Source: Andreesenia angusta (GTDB lineage Bacteria; Bacillota; Clostridia; Tissierellales; Gottschalkiaceae). From it: a stretch of 34,145 nt of DNA. The stretch's first letter is position 1; the number at the start of each line of letters is the position of its first letter. Shown here piece by piece: positions 17,001 to 24,337 of this stretch. Position numbers and translations under genes: made by a program. The stretch is taken from the NCBI GenBank assembly GCA_030537835.1, contig JAUNVB010000001.1, positions 7,292 to 41,436 on the forward strand. Reading direction: 5' to 3'. The notes under the pieces are model-generated. The model was given only the letters and a program-made list of their open reading frames with translations. It did not search any database and was not told the DNA's origin.

Positions 17001-17579
17001 TATCTTCAATAATTGTTGATTGACATATTTTTGTTCATCGATATTATGATCTTGTAATTCTAGAAAAAAATTGTTTTTACCAAATATATCTTCAAAGAAT
17101 AACGCTTTTTCTTTTGCTTTTTCATAGTCTCTATTTAATAAGTATTGTTGTACTTCTCCACCTAAACAGGCACTCAAAGCTATTATTCCTTTAGAATGTT
17201 TTTTAATTAATTCATAATCTATCCTTGGCTTATAATAAAATCCTGTTACATACCCTTCAGATACTAGTTTTATAAGGTTTTTATATCCCTCTTGATTTTC
17301 TGCAAGTAAGACCATGTGATAGAAGCTCGATTCGCGATTATTTATTTTTTCCCTTCTATCGCAGTCAACAAGATATACTTCACATCCTATTATAGGATTT
17401 ATATTTCTTTTCTTCGCCTCTTTGTAGAATTCTACTACTCCAAACATTGAACCGTGATCTGTTATAGCAATAGAATCCATCCCTAGTTCTTTTGTTCTAT
17501 CTAAAAGTTCTGCTATTCTCGATGAACCATCTAGTAAGCTGTATTCGGTATGAACATGAAGATGTGTAAAGTTCGACAT
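14073..17579 (-). CDS. dnaE: DNA polymerase III alpha subunit DnaE
   Basis: A replicative C-family DNA polymerase of 1168 residues. The N-terminal PHP domain begins FTHLHVHTEYSLLDGSSRI and keeps its metal-ligand residues (HLHVH, TDHGSMFG). The palm shows GPGRGSAAGSVVSYALGI, the catalytic PDVDIDF (about 393) and LLKMDFLGLRTL (about 545). Next come the fingers (CMVYQEQIMQI, YAFNKSHSAAYA), helix-hairpin-helix and an OB fold near residues 1000-1080. Firmicutes usually also carry PolC; with PolC, DnaE extends primers or repairs. PolC is not in the window, so its presence is assumed. The gene follows HPr by 25 bases and precedes pfkA by 9. Confidence 0.97.
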   Translation of the reverse strand: MSNFTHLHVHTEYSLLDGSSRIAELLDRTKELGMDSIAITDHGSMFGVVEFYKEAKKRNINPIIGCEVYLVDCDRREKINNRESSFYHMVLLAENQEGYKNLIKLVSEGYVTGFYYKPRIDYELIKKHSKGIIALSACLGGEVQQYLLNRDYEKAKEKALFFEDIFGKNNFFLELQDHNIDEQKYVNQQLLKISKETGIPIVCTNDSHYIRKEDAKVHDILLCIQTGTTINEEKRMKFPTEEFYLKSEEEMRKLFPKQAVENTKKIADRCHVELDFNTLHLPEFDIPEEWDSKSEYFRYIAEKGLKKRYEIISDEIRERFNYEIKTIEDMGYIDYFLIVWDFIRFAKENGIMVGPGRGSAAGSVVSYALGIIDIDPLKYNLLFERFLNPERISMPDVDIDFCYERREEVIDYVIKKYGADRVAQIVTFGTMAARGSIRDVGRAMDIPYSKVDTIAKQIPMELYMTIDKALDMNPDLKRMYESDAETKEIIDFARAVEGLPRHTSTHAAGVVISKDPVTELVPLSRNKDNITTQFTMTELEELGLLKMDFLGLRTLTVIRDSLFLIEKIHGIKIDLDDIGVEDSNVYEMFSRGETLGIFQFESAGMRQVLKELKPTEFENIVAANALYRPGPMSQIPRYIKYKMNPEKIKYTNDALEPILNTTYSCMVYQEQIMQIVRDIGGYSMGRSDLVRRAMSKKKMDVMEEERKNFIYGKKDEHGNYEIEGAIRRGVDEKSANIIYDEMIDFAKYAFNKSHSAAYALVAYRTAWLKYYYPVEFMAALISSVMANKNSVSLYIHEAKRLNIDILPPDINESFHKFTVVDGKMRFGMTAIKNVGTNSIEGIIKEREENGLFKNFTDFCKRVDSSLLNKRMLENLIKAGAFDSMGYKRAELIASFENILNGINTEKRNNISGQISLYDVQEEKTEEINENTDEEVIPDIEEFDKKTLLSFEKEVAGIYITGHPLDDYTKEIEKYSSINTIDITGNESDDMDSDYEKANVKEGQYVKLLCIITQIKNQYTRNNKMMAFLRVEDLFGELDIVVFPNTFQESREILKEDNIILLEGRLSISEDEGRKSIIANKITLAEKLKADDKKLYLRLDRYDNKIINGISGILSKYHGNTPVFLYIEENKKVIRGNRNIWADSLNTDLIEELNIFLGKDNVKVIEKNN

Positions 17580-17604
17580 TTAATCACCTTCTTTTCTAGA
17601 TTTA

Positions 17605-17859
17605 TTATATGGTCACTATAAATTCTTCTATTGCTTCCATAGCTTCTTTTTCATCTTCGCCATCAACTATAATATCAATTTCATCTCCACCTGTTATTCC
17701 TGTCGATAAAAGTCCCATTATACTTTTTGCATTTAAATTCATATTGCCTTTTTCTAAAAAAACATCTGATTCGAAACTAGAGGTGATTTTCACAAATTTT
17801 GCCGCTGCTCTTGAATGCAATCCTGTTCCTTCTTTTAATTTAAAAGTCTTCTTAATCAT
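17605..17859 (-). CDS. ptsH: Phosphocarrier protein HPr (PTS)
   Basis: An 84-residue HPr. It relays phosphate from enzyme I to sugar-specific EII permeases through His15. When phosphorylated on Ser46 by HprK it becomes the CcpA corepressor. Both residues are present: GLHSRAAAKFV (His15, Arg17) and NAKSIMGLL (Ser46). The usual Pro at position 18 is replaced (HSRAA instead of HARPA). The rest fits: a first strand of basic residues, SSFESDVFLEKGNMNLNAKS, and a C-terminal helix EAMEAIEEF. It has no adjacent ptsI and sits between whiA and dnaE with 24- and 25-base gaps, the position where Bacillus keeps Crh; Crh lacks His15, so this is a true HPr. Confidence 0.93.
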   Translation of the reverse strand: MIKKTFKLKEGTGLHSRAAAKFVKITSSFESDVFLEKGNMNLNAKSIMGLLSTGITGGDEIDIIVDGEDEKEAMEAIEEFIVTI

Positions 17860-17883
17860 AATGAGTATTTCTCCTTCTATATT

Positions 17884-18849
17884 TTATTGAATATCCTGTT
17901 CTTCTTTCAATTTATCAGCTATTTCTTCAAGTTTTCTAAGTCTATGATTAACACCTGATTTTCCAACTTTTGGTCTATGCAAATTTCCAAGCTCTATAAG
18001 GCTCATTTCTTTATTTTCAAGTCTTAATTTTGCTGTTTCTCGTAAATTCTCAGGTAATCTCTCTAGTCCAATAGTATCTTTTATAAATTTGATGCTATTT
18101 CTCTGCCTAATAGCAGCATTAACAGTTTTTATAAGATTAGCCGTTTCACAATTCACAGCTCTATTAACATTATTTCTCATCTCTTTTATTATTCTTATAT
18201 CTTGGATTTTAAAAAATGCTTTATTTGCTCCAATTATATAGAGTAAATCCGCTACCTTTTCTCCTTCTTTTATATAGATTATAAGGTATTCTTTTCTTTC
18301 TATCGATCGAGCATTTAAATTAAACTCGTTTAATAGTTTCAATAGATCTTTTCCAAAATCATGGTCATTAGTAATGAATTCAAGATGGTACATCTTCTCT
18401 GGATTGCTAATAGAACCCGCACCTAAGAATGCTCCTCTTAAAAATGCTTTACTTAATTCATTATTTTCTTTAAATTCATAAGATATTCTATTATTTATAT
18501 TAAATATTATATTTTTATCATCTTCAATTATTCCAATATCATCTAGAATCGTTTTTACTATATTTTCTTCTCTTAGAATTATTACATACCTATTAGTTTT
18601 TTTTAAATTTTTATTCTTCCTGACCTCGACTTCCGCTTGATATGAATACACATGCTTAATTAAATTATAAACTCTTCTAGCTGTCGAAGCGTTTTCCGTT
18701 CCTATTTCCATATTCAAGTTTTTTAAATCAATTAGATTTAAATATGCCGATATCTGAACTATTCCTGCTAGTTCTGCTCTAGCTAAATCGCTATCTTCAA
18801 TCTCTATTTTGCTCAATTCATTTTTTGTTCTCACAGAAAATGACGCCAT
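17884..18849 (-). CDS. whiA: DNA-binding protein WhiA
   Basis: A conserved Gram-positive regulator linked to cell division and chromosome segregation, and to sporulation in actinobacteria. The 321-residue form starts MASFSVRTKNELSKIE, as family members do. It has a LAGLIDADG-endonuclease-like N-terminal fold containing FLRGAFLGAGSISNP and a C-terminal helix-turn-helix (SLIELGNLHRPKVGKSGVNH). I chose the ATG at 18849, which has AGGTGA four bases upstream. An ATG eight codons earlier (18873) has no ribosome binding site and would add residues foreign to the family. It heads the operon with HPr, dnaE, pfkA, pyk and the glycosidase. Its usual partner yvcK is cut off from it by two plus-strand genes. 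Confidence 0.95.
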   Translation of the reverse strand: MASFSVRTKNELSKIEIEDSDLARAELAGIVQISAYLNLIDLKNLNMEIGTENASTARRVYNLIKHVYSYQAEVEVRKNKNLKKTNRYVIILREENIVKTILDDIGIIEDDKNIIFNINNRISYEFKENNELSKAFLRGAFLGAGSISNPEKMYHLEFITNDHDFGKDLLKLLNEFNLNARSIERKEYLIIYIKEGEKVADLLYIIGANKAFFKIQDIRIIKEMRNNVNRAVNCETANLIKTVNAAIRQRNSIKFIKDTIGLERLPENLRETAKLRLENKEMSLIELGNLHRPKVGKSGVNHRLRKLEEIADKLKEEQDIQ

Positions 18850-18890
18850 TTCATCACCTGCTTTGAATTTCATAAGTATATTTATATAAT

Positions 18891-18899
18891 ATTATATCA
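18891..18899 (-). promoter_or_regulatory. Extended -10 promoter for the whiA operon
   Basis: Minus strand TGATATAAT: a perfect -10 with TGn, 42 bases before the preferred whiA start. No good -35 is seen 17 bases upstream (ATCTTA). Confidence 0.45.
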
Positions 18900-18945
18900 C
18901 AACTGACTTGTCTTAAGATAATCGATTTACTCTACCTTAGCTTAG

Positions 18946-18960
18946 GAATAATAATTATTA
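18946..18960. promoter_or_regulatory. Weak Fur-family-like AT palindrome upstream of the antiporter gene
   Basis: GAATAATAATTATTA matches 11 of 14 specified positions of the Fur 7-1-7 consensus. It shares its right half and flank (ATAATAATTATTATATA) with the stronger site at 8749. It lies just upstream of a likely -35. In sequence this AT-rich it could be chance. Confidence 0.2.
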
Positions 18961-18962
18961 TA

Positions 18963-18991
18963 TAGACTAAAATATAATATATTAGTATAAT
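18963..18991 (+). promoter_or_regulatory. Promoter for the antiporter gene
   Basis: TAGACT (-35, 18963-18968; 4 of 6), 17-base spacer, TATAAT (-10, 18986-18991), 40 bases before the ATG at 19032. GAGGAGG is the ribosome binding site. Confidence 0.45.
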
Positions 18992-19031
18992 ATTATATTG
19001 TATTAAAACTATATTATGAGGAGGTTGTTTT

Positions 19032-20270
19032 ATGGAAAATTCTACAACACTTTTAGATAACTCTTTCTATGCATTAATTATCATGTTATTTACTGGTGTT
19101 ATATCAGGTGAAATCAGCAAGAAAATAAATGTTCCAGATGTTGTACTCTATCTCTTAGCAGGTATTCTAGTAGGACCTAGTGTCTTCAATATATTATCGA
19201 TTCCTGATACTTCCATAGTGAATCAAGTAATTTTGGTCTTTGGTGCTTCTTTCATATTATATTGTGGTGGTAGAGAAGTTAGCTTAGATACTTTTCGTGA
19301 GATTAAGGTTACAGTTTTAAGTCTAGCAACTTTAGGTGTTTTAATTTCTACAGCTTTAGTTGGTAGTACTGCTCATTTTCTTTTCAATTTAGATTGGAAA
19401 GTAGCTTTATTAACTGGGGCAGTAATTGCATCTACAGATCCTGCTAGTCTTATTCCTGTATTAGAACATCTTCCTATAGCTAAGAGATTAAAACAGACAG
19501 TTATATGTGAATCTGCATTTAACGATGCCATGGGAGCCGTATTAGTTTTTAGTATAATAGGCGTTATGACATCTGGTGATTTGAGCTTTTCTTCTTCCAT
19601 TAGAAGTTTAGTAGAAATGATAGGTTTAGGAATTTTAACTGGTATTATAATAGGATTTCTTATTTCACTAAGTATATCATCAAGGAAATTTGGAATTTTC
19701 TCTGATTATGCACCTATAATGTCTGTAATTGCATCCATATTGACCTATGTTGTTGCTGATAATGTTGGAGGTTCAGGTTATATGGCTTGTTTTATAGCGG
19801 GTATGGTTTGTGGAAATAAAGAGAAATTCGGATTAATAGTACCTGAACATGAATATATATCACAAGTTTATTTCAGAGAAGTATTGAATATACTCTTTAA
19901 AATGGCTATCTTCATACTTCTTGGAACTCATGTGAATTTTTCATACCTGGCGAAATACTGGCATATTGCTCTAGTAATAACTATATTATTAATACTCGTA
20001 TTCAGACCTATATCTGTTTTCATATCTACTTCATTAGATTTTAAAGCTAAATGGAGTATCAAAGAAAAATTGTTTATTTCATGGGTTAGAGAAACGGGTG
20101 TTATCCCAGCAGCAATGTGTAGTATAATAGTCTCTCAAAAATTACCGGGATATGATATAATTTCATCTATCGTCTTTATGGCTATATTAATAACTTTGAT
20201 TCTCCAGGGAACGACTACGGGATTATTAGCTAGAAAACTTGGAATAGATAGTCAAAAAAATAATTGCTAA
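19032..20270 (+). CDS. Cation:proton antiporter, CPA1 (NhaP-like) family
   Basis: A 412-residue polytopic membrane protein with about 11-12 hydrophobic helices, most likely exchanging Na+ or K+ for protons to hold pH or ion balance. The family's two transport motifs are present: the unwound-helix motif STDPAS (Thr135-Asp136) and the ND pair in ESAFNDAMGA (Asn164-Asp165). The N-terminal GEISKKINVPDVVLYLLAGILVGP is typical. It ends at the last helices with no RCK/TrkA-C regulatory tail. It lies on the plus strand between two minus-strand housekeeping blocks, upstream of the TIM-barrel gene with a 70-base gap. There is no terminator between them, so they may be cotranscribed. The transported cation cannot be decided from sequence. 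Confidence 0.9.
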   Translation: MENSTTLLDNSFYALIIMLFTGVISGEISKKINVPDVVLYLLAGILVGPSVFNILSIPDTSIVNQVILVFGASFILYCGGREVSLDTFREIKVTVLSLATLGVLISTALVGSTAHFLFNLDWKVALLTGAVIASTDPASLIPVLEHLPIAKRLKQTVICESAFNDAMGAVLVFSIIGVMTSGDLSFSSSIRSLVEMIGLGILTGIIIGFLISLSISSRKFGIFSDYAPIMSVIASILTYVVADNVGGSGYMACFIAGMVCGNKEKFGLIVPEHEYISQVYFREVLNILFKMAIFILLGTHVNFSYLAKYWHIALVITILLILVFRPISVFISTSLDFKAKWSIKEKLFISWVRETGVIPAAMCSIIVSQKLPGYDIISSIVFMAILITLILQGTTTGLLARKLGIDSQKNNC

Positions 20271-20272
20271 TA

Positions 20273-20301
20273 TTTACTTTTAATTGAAATTATATTATAA
20301 T
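20273..20301 (+). promoter_or_regulatory. Internal promoter before the TIM-barrel gene
   Basis: TTTACT (-35, 20273-20278; 4 of 6), 17-base spacer, TATAAT (-10, 20296-20301), 39 bases before the ATG at 20341. GAGGGGG is the ribosome binding site. Confidence 0.55.
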
Positions 20302-20340
20302 TTATGAAAATAGAGGGAATATTATTGAGGGGGAAATAAT

Positions 20341-20997
20341 ATGAAAAAAGCTCCAATCGTTTCGAGCTCTTTGAGGTATAATATGATATATGTACCTTCT
20401 GTAATAGACAATGCCACTGGCATTAGAGTCAATGGTAAAACGATAAAATCTTTAGTCTTTACTACTGATGTCGCAATAATAAGAAATATAAATGCTAATG
20501 CTGTTATGGCAGTATATCCTTTCACACCGCAACCTATTATCACTCATGCGCTTATGATGGCAGCAGAACTCCCTGTGTTCTGTGGTGTTGGCGGTGGAAT
20601 AACTACAGGTATGAGAGCCGTTAATTTAGCTTTAGATGCTGAGTTTCAAGGTGCCTCTGGAGTCGTCTTAAATGCACCTACTAGTAATGAAGTCTTGATT
20701 AATGTAAGAAAGACTATAGATATTCCTATAATAATTACTGTAGGTAGTGAAAATACGGATATAGATATGAGATTGGATTCAGGTGCTGATATAATAAATA
20801 TTTCTGGTGGCCCAAGAACTATAGACATTATCAAGTCTATTCGTAAAAAATATCCAGATATCCCTATAATAGCAACTGGTGGTCCAAATGATGAGACTAT
20901 TGAAGCAACTATAGATGCCGGAGCAAATGCAATAACTTATAGCCCACCGACTACGGCTGAGTTATTTACCCCATTAATGACTAAATATAGAAAATAA
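20341..20997 (+). CDS. TIM-barrel protein of unknown function (IMPDH/nitronate-monooxygenase-like fold)
   Basis: A 218-residue soluble protein whose family I cannot name with certainty. It alternates short hydrophobic strands and helices in a beta/alpha barrel pattern: AVMAVYPF, PVFCGVGGGITTGMRAVN (80-97), ASGVVLNAP, PIIITVG, GADIINISGGPRT and IPIIATGGPNDETIEAT followed by DAGANAITYSPP (174-203). The late Gly-Gly plus G-A-x-A-I-T pattern resembles the phosphate-gripping part of IMPDH, nitronate monooxygenase or HisF-type barrels, so a phosphorylated ligand or FMN is plausible (inferred). The protein is short, with no extra domain and no visible metal or nucleophile signature. It shares its strand and region with the antiporter gene and has its own promoter. 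It ends at a shared convergent terminator. Confidence 0.75.
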   Translation: MKKAPIVSSSLRYNMIYVPSVIDNATGIRVNGKTIKSLVFTTDVAIIRNINANAVMAVYPFTPQPIITHALMMAAELPVFCGVGGGITTGMRAVNLALDAEFQGASGVVLNAPTSNEVLINVRKTIDIPIIITVGSENTDIDMRLDSGADIINISGGPRTIDIIKSIRKKYPDIPIIATGGPNDETIEATIDAGANAITYSPPTTAELFTPLMTKYRK

Positions 20998-21048
20998 AAA
21001 AGGAGCTGTTACAAAATGACTAATAATCATTTTATAACGGCTCCTTTT
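20998..21048. terminator. Bidirectional terminator between the TIM-barrel gene and yvcK
   Basis: A 22-position hairpin (20998-21019 with 21027-21048, 7-base loop) with only two imperfect pairs, flanked by A's on the left and T's on the right. It begins at the TIM-barrel stop codon. On the minus strand the tail reads TTTTTTATTTTC, so it should stop the yvcK transcript as well. Confidence 0.85.
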
Positions 21049-21085
21049 CATATATTAATAATTCTACTTTATATTTATCTTTTTT

Positions 21086-22381
21086 CTATCTCTCATATAT
21101 CTTCTGAGAATGATATAGATATATATTCATAATCATATCTGAAACTCGTTCACTATGTCTAAAGCTCTTATTCTTTATCTCAATTAAATCTTCTGAATAA
21201 ACGGTAATACCTCTTTTATTAAGAGCTTCTATTTCTTCATCAGTTATATCTATTAATTCTGAATCCTTCTTAAGATAGTTGCTCATTATTCTTCTTGAAT
21301 AAGACCTTGCATCAGGATTATTTGCAATTACAAAGTCGATTAACTTTCCTTTAGCATGCTTCTCTATAGCATTTACATGATCTATAATCCCATATCCACT
21401 CGTTTCTCCTGGTTGAGTCATTATATTAGATACATATATCTTTTTTGCCTTTGATTTTTTTATCGCGTCAACCATACCCTCAACTAAGAGATTAGGTATT
21501 ATGCTAGTATATAAGCTTCCTGGTCCAAGAACTATGCAATCTGCATTTTCTATAGCTTCTAATGATTCTTTTAAAGGCATTAATTTCTCAGGAATAGTAT
21601 ATACTCTAGAAATCTTGCATTTTTTTTCAACACAGAATCCTGGTATTGCAGATTCCCCTTCTATTATTTCACCACATTCTAATTCTGCGCAGAGTTTAAC
21701 ATTCTCCTTTGTCATAGGAAGTACATTCCCTTTAACGGCTAAAACATTGCTTATCTCTTTTATACCTAAAGAAAAATCTCCATATAAATCATCCATTGCT
21801 GCAATGAATAAATTTCCAAAGCTCTGTCCATTCAATCCACCTTTATTAAATCTATAATTCAATAGTCTTTCCATAGATGGCTCTGCATCTGCTAGAGCTG
21901 TTATACAGTTTCTAATATCTCCAGGTGGTAAAATACCCATCTCCTCTCTGAGTATTCCAGATCCACCTCCATCATCAGCTACAGTAACAATTGCAGTTAT
22001 ATTTCCAGTTCTACTTTTAAGCCCTCTAAGTAATGTTGATAATCCAGTTCCTCCTCCTATAGCGACTATCTTTGGTCCTTCAGATTGAATCTTATCCATA
22101 TATAACATTTTATTAATCGTATTTCTATCAAAAGAATCATAATTTCTATATTTATAAGTAACTTTTAAAATATTAGAAAGTATATTTCTAGCTCCAACTA
22201 TAGTAAATATCAGTCCTATTGCTATTAATAAACTTTCTTTTACGATTCCAATCTTTATTCCATCGACTATGCTATTTAGAAAGAACGCCATTCCTACTAT
22301 AAGTAATATCATGCCTACTAGGGTAAGGCTTATCCATCTTTTTATTCCAGAAAAAGTATTAACAAATTTCTTGTATTTCAT
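21086..22381 (-). CDS. yvcK: Gluconeogenesis factor YvcK/CofD-like protein
   Basis: YvcK binds UDP-sugars and is needed for growth on gluconeogenic carbon sources and for correct placement of cell-wall enzymes. The core is clear: VAIGGGTGLSTLLRGLK, ITAIVTVADDGGGSG, LPPGDIRNCI, FNKGGLNGQSFGNLFIAAM, ADCIVLGPGSLYTSIIPNLLV and YVSNIMTQPGETSGY. It is longer than the roughly 320-residue Bacillus form because about 95 extra N-terminal residues carry two predicted membrane helices (near 15-35 and 40-65), so it is probably membrane-tethered. I prefer ATG 22381 (431 residues), six bases after AAGGG; ATG 22387 touches that site. It is last in murB-rapZ-yvcK, 9-15 bases after rapZ. Confidence 0.95.
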   Translation of the reverse strand: MKYKKFVNTFSGIKRWISLTLVGMILLIVGMAFFLNSIVDGIKIGIVKESLLIAIGLIFTIVGARNILSNILKVTYKYRNYDSFDRNTINKMLYMDKIQSEGPKIVAIGGGTGLSTLLRGLKSRTGNITAIVTVADDGGGSGILREEMGILPPGDIRNCITALADAEPSMERLLNYRFNKGGLNGQSFGNLFIAAMDDLYGDFSLGIKEISNVLAVKGNVLPMTKENVKLCAELECGEIIEGESAIPGFCVEKKCKISRVYTIPEKLMPLKESLEAIENADCIVLGPGSLYTSIIPNLLVEGMVDAIKKSKAKKIYVSNIMTQPGETSGYGIIDHVNAIEKHAKGKLIDFVIANNPDARSYSRRIMSNYLKKDSELIDITDEEIEALNKRGITVYSEDLIEIKNKSFRHSERVSDMIMNIYLYHSQKIYER

Positions 22382-22396
22382 ATTCATCCCTTATTT

Positions 22397-23263
22397 CTAT
22401 TTTTCTTGTTCTCTATGCCTTAATTTAACCTTATACTCATTCTTTAAAAGATATTCATATAAGCAATTGGCAATTGTAACAGATCTATGTTGTCCCCCTG
22501 TACATCCTATAGCAATTACTAATTGTGATTTACCCTCTTTTATATATCTAGGTATTAGAAACTCTACCATATCTTCTAATTTCTCTAAAAATACTCTAGA
22601 GTCATTTCTCATCATAACAAAATCTCTTACTTCTTTATCATTTCCTGTTAATGGTCTGAGCTCTTCAACATAATAAGGATTAGTTAAAAATCTAACATCA
22701 AATACTAAGTCTGCATCTTTTGGTATTCCATATTTAAATCCAAATGAAACTATATTAACAGACATTCTCTCTACTTTCTCCATATCGGAAAAGAAGATTG
22801 TAAATATCTTTTCTTTTAACATCGCTAGATTTAAATCACTAGTATCTATTATCGCATTAGCTTCTTTCTTAATATTATGAAGTTCTTTTCTTTCAAATTT
22901 AATTCCATCGACTATATTACCATCAATATCAAAAGGATGTGGTCTTCTCAACTCTTTAAATCTCTTTATTAAAGCTTCATCAGATGCATCCATAAATAAT
23001 ATATTATAATCTACATCCATCTCTTTGAATTTTTCTAAAGTTTTCTCTAATTCCTCTACTAATTTTATTCCTCTTGAATTCATGATCAAAGCTACTTTAT
23101 CTGCATCTGATTTTTCATTCTTATATAAATTTATAAAATCTTCTAATAACGCAGGTGGTAAATTCCCTACAGAATGATACCCCTGATCTTCAAATACTTT
23201 CAAAGCCTGACTTTTCCCAGCCCCAGAAAGTCCTACTATTAGTATGAACTTAGTATCTTGCAA
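22397..23263 (-). CDS. rapZ: RNase adapter / nucleotide-binding protein RapZ (YvcJ)
   Basis: A 288-residue P-loop protein. In Gram-negatives RapZ controls small RNAs for glucosamine-6-phosphate synthesis; the Bacillus orthologue YvcJ binds and hydrolyses GTP and affects competence. Walker A is GLSGAGKSQALK near the N-terminus. Further motifs are DQGYHSVGNLPPAL, FMDASDEALIKRFKELRRPHP, SFGFKYGIPKDADLVFDVRFL-type sequence and the C-terminal IGCTGGQHRSVTIAN. Translation begins at TTG (23263-23261), with AAAGGATGG upstream; an overlapping ATG there is out of frame. It lies 15 bases after murB and just before yvcK, the standard order, which supports cell-wall precursor control as its setting. Confidence 0.95.
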   Translation of the reverse strand: MQDTKFILIVGLSGAGKSQALKVFEDQGYHSVGNLPPALLEDFINLYKNEKSDADKVALIMNSRGIKLVEELEKTLEKFKEMDVDYNILFMDASDEALIKRFKELRRPHPFDIDGNIVDGIKFERKELHNIKKEANAIIDTSDLNLAMLKEKIFTIFFSDMEKVERMSVNIVSFGFKYGIPKDADLVFDVRFLTNPYYVEELRPLTGNDKEVRDFVMMRNDSRVFLEKLEDMVEFLIPRYIKEGKSQLVIAIGCTGGQHRSVTIANCLYEYLLKNEYKVKLRHREQEK

Positions 23264-23278
23264 TTATTTCCATCCTTT

Positions 23279-24187
23279 CTATAAATCTTCTCCTAATATC
23301 CTTATTTCTGTTTCTAATTCAACTTTAAAATTATCATATACTATTTTTTTCACCATCTCTATAAGATCAAGTATATCTTGTGCTTTTGATTCCCCATAGT
23401 TTACTACAAAACCACAGTGTTTCTGTGAAATCCCAACATTTTTATATCTATATCCCCTAAGTCCTGAGTCCTCAATTAATTTTCCTGCATAATAACCTTT
23501 AGGGCGTTTAAAAGTACTTCCTCCAGATGCCAGCTCTAATGGCTGTTTAGAAGTTCTCTTTTCTGTTAGTTCATCTATCTTCATCTTAATCTCATTATAA
23601 GATCCTTCTTTAAGTTCTAAAACTATGTTTAAAACTATTAAATCATCTTCTTGAACTCTACTCATTCTATATCCAAAATGCATTTCTTCATTTGAATACG
23701 TTCTAATATTTCCTTTTCTATCCATACATTCTACTGATTTTACAATATCCTTAATCTCTCCATCATATGCACCCGCATTCATAGTTATTGCTCCTCCTAA
23801 TGTTCCAGGAATACCAGATGCAAATTCAAATCCTTCTAATGAAGCTTCCATTATTGCATTAGCAGCTTTATTCATCATGAGTCCAGATTGAATCTTTACA
23901 TAATTATCTTCTATTTCAATTGACGACATATTATCTGAAATTTTAATAACAATACCTCTAATACCACCATCTTTAACCAATAGATTGCTACCATTTCCAA
24001 TAGTCATAAAAGGAATATCATGCTTTTTAGCAATATCTATAGTTTTTTTTATATCTTCTGTATTTTCAGGAATTATCATAATATCTACAGGACCACCGAC
24101 TTTAAAAGTCGTATGATTCTTCATAAGTTCATCAATTAGCACTTTCTCTTCCCCAAGCTCATAAAGCAATTCATCTATATATTTCAT
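23279..24187 (-). CDS. murB: UDP-N-acetylmuramate dehydrogenase (UDP-N-acetylenolpyruvoylglucosamine reductase) MurB
   Basis: Reduces UDP-GlcNAc-enolpyruvate to UDP-MurNAc with NADPH and FAD, the second step of peptidoglycan precursor synthesis. At 302 residues it is the usual size for Firmicutes. Visible motifs are HTTFKVGGPVDIMIIPE and IGNGSNLLVKDGGIRG (FAD binding), GIPGTLGGAITMNAGAYDGE, FGYRMSR, SGGSTFKRP (catalytic Ser region), HCGFVVNYGESKAQD and the final ETEIRILGE (catalytic Glu region). Its ATG follows a GAGGAG site. It is first of murB-rapZ-yvcK. The upstream gap (24188-24283) is AT-rich with a possible TTGTAT-18-TATACT promoter. Confidence 0.97.
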   Translation of the reverse strand: MKYIDELLYELGEEKVLIDELMKNHTTFKVGGPVDIMIIPENTEDIKKTIDIAKKHDIPFMTIGNGSNLLVKDGGIRGIVIKISDNMSSIEIEDNYVKIQSGLMMNKAANAIMEASLEGFEFASGIPGTLGGAITMNAGAYDGEIKDIVKSVECMDRKGNIRTYSNEEMHFGYRMSRVQEDDLIVLNIVLELKEGSYNEIKMKIDELTEKRTSKQPLELASGGSTFKRPKGYYAGKLIEDSGLRGYRYKNVGISQKHCGFVVNYGESKAQDILDLIEMVKKIVYDNFKVELETEIRILGEDL

Positions 24188-24283
24188 ATATCCTCTTTCT
24201 CCTCAATATATTTATAAAGTATATATTTTATCTTATATATAGTATACACTATCTATCTTTATCAATACAAGTTTACTCTATAG

Positions 24284-24322
24284 ATAATAAAACACCGGGA
24301 CTATCTCCCAGTGTTTTATTAT
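24284..24322 (-). terminator. Terminator after the PFOR gene
   Basis: A 17-position hairpin (24284-24300 with 24306-24322; core ACACCGGGA/TCCCAGTGT, one wobble pair) with a 5-base loop. On the minus strand the tail is TTTTATTAT. It lies 15 bases after the PFOR stop and separates it from murB. Confidence 0.85.
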
Positions 24323-24337
24323 TTAAAATATAGAATT

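Noticed and set aside
20322..20543. Minus-strand frame at the start of the TIM-barrel gene
   Set aside because: The plus-strand frame has a promoter, ribosome binding site, barrel pattern and terminator; the minus frame has none.
22269..22673. 134-codon plus-strand frame across the yvcK/rapZ junction
   Set aside because: Antisense to two confident genes; its translation shows no family features.
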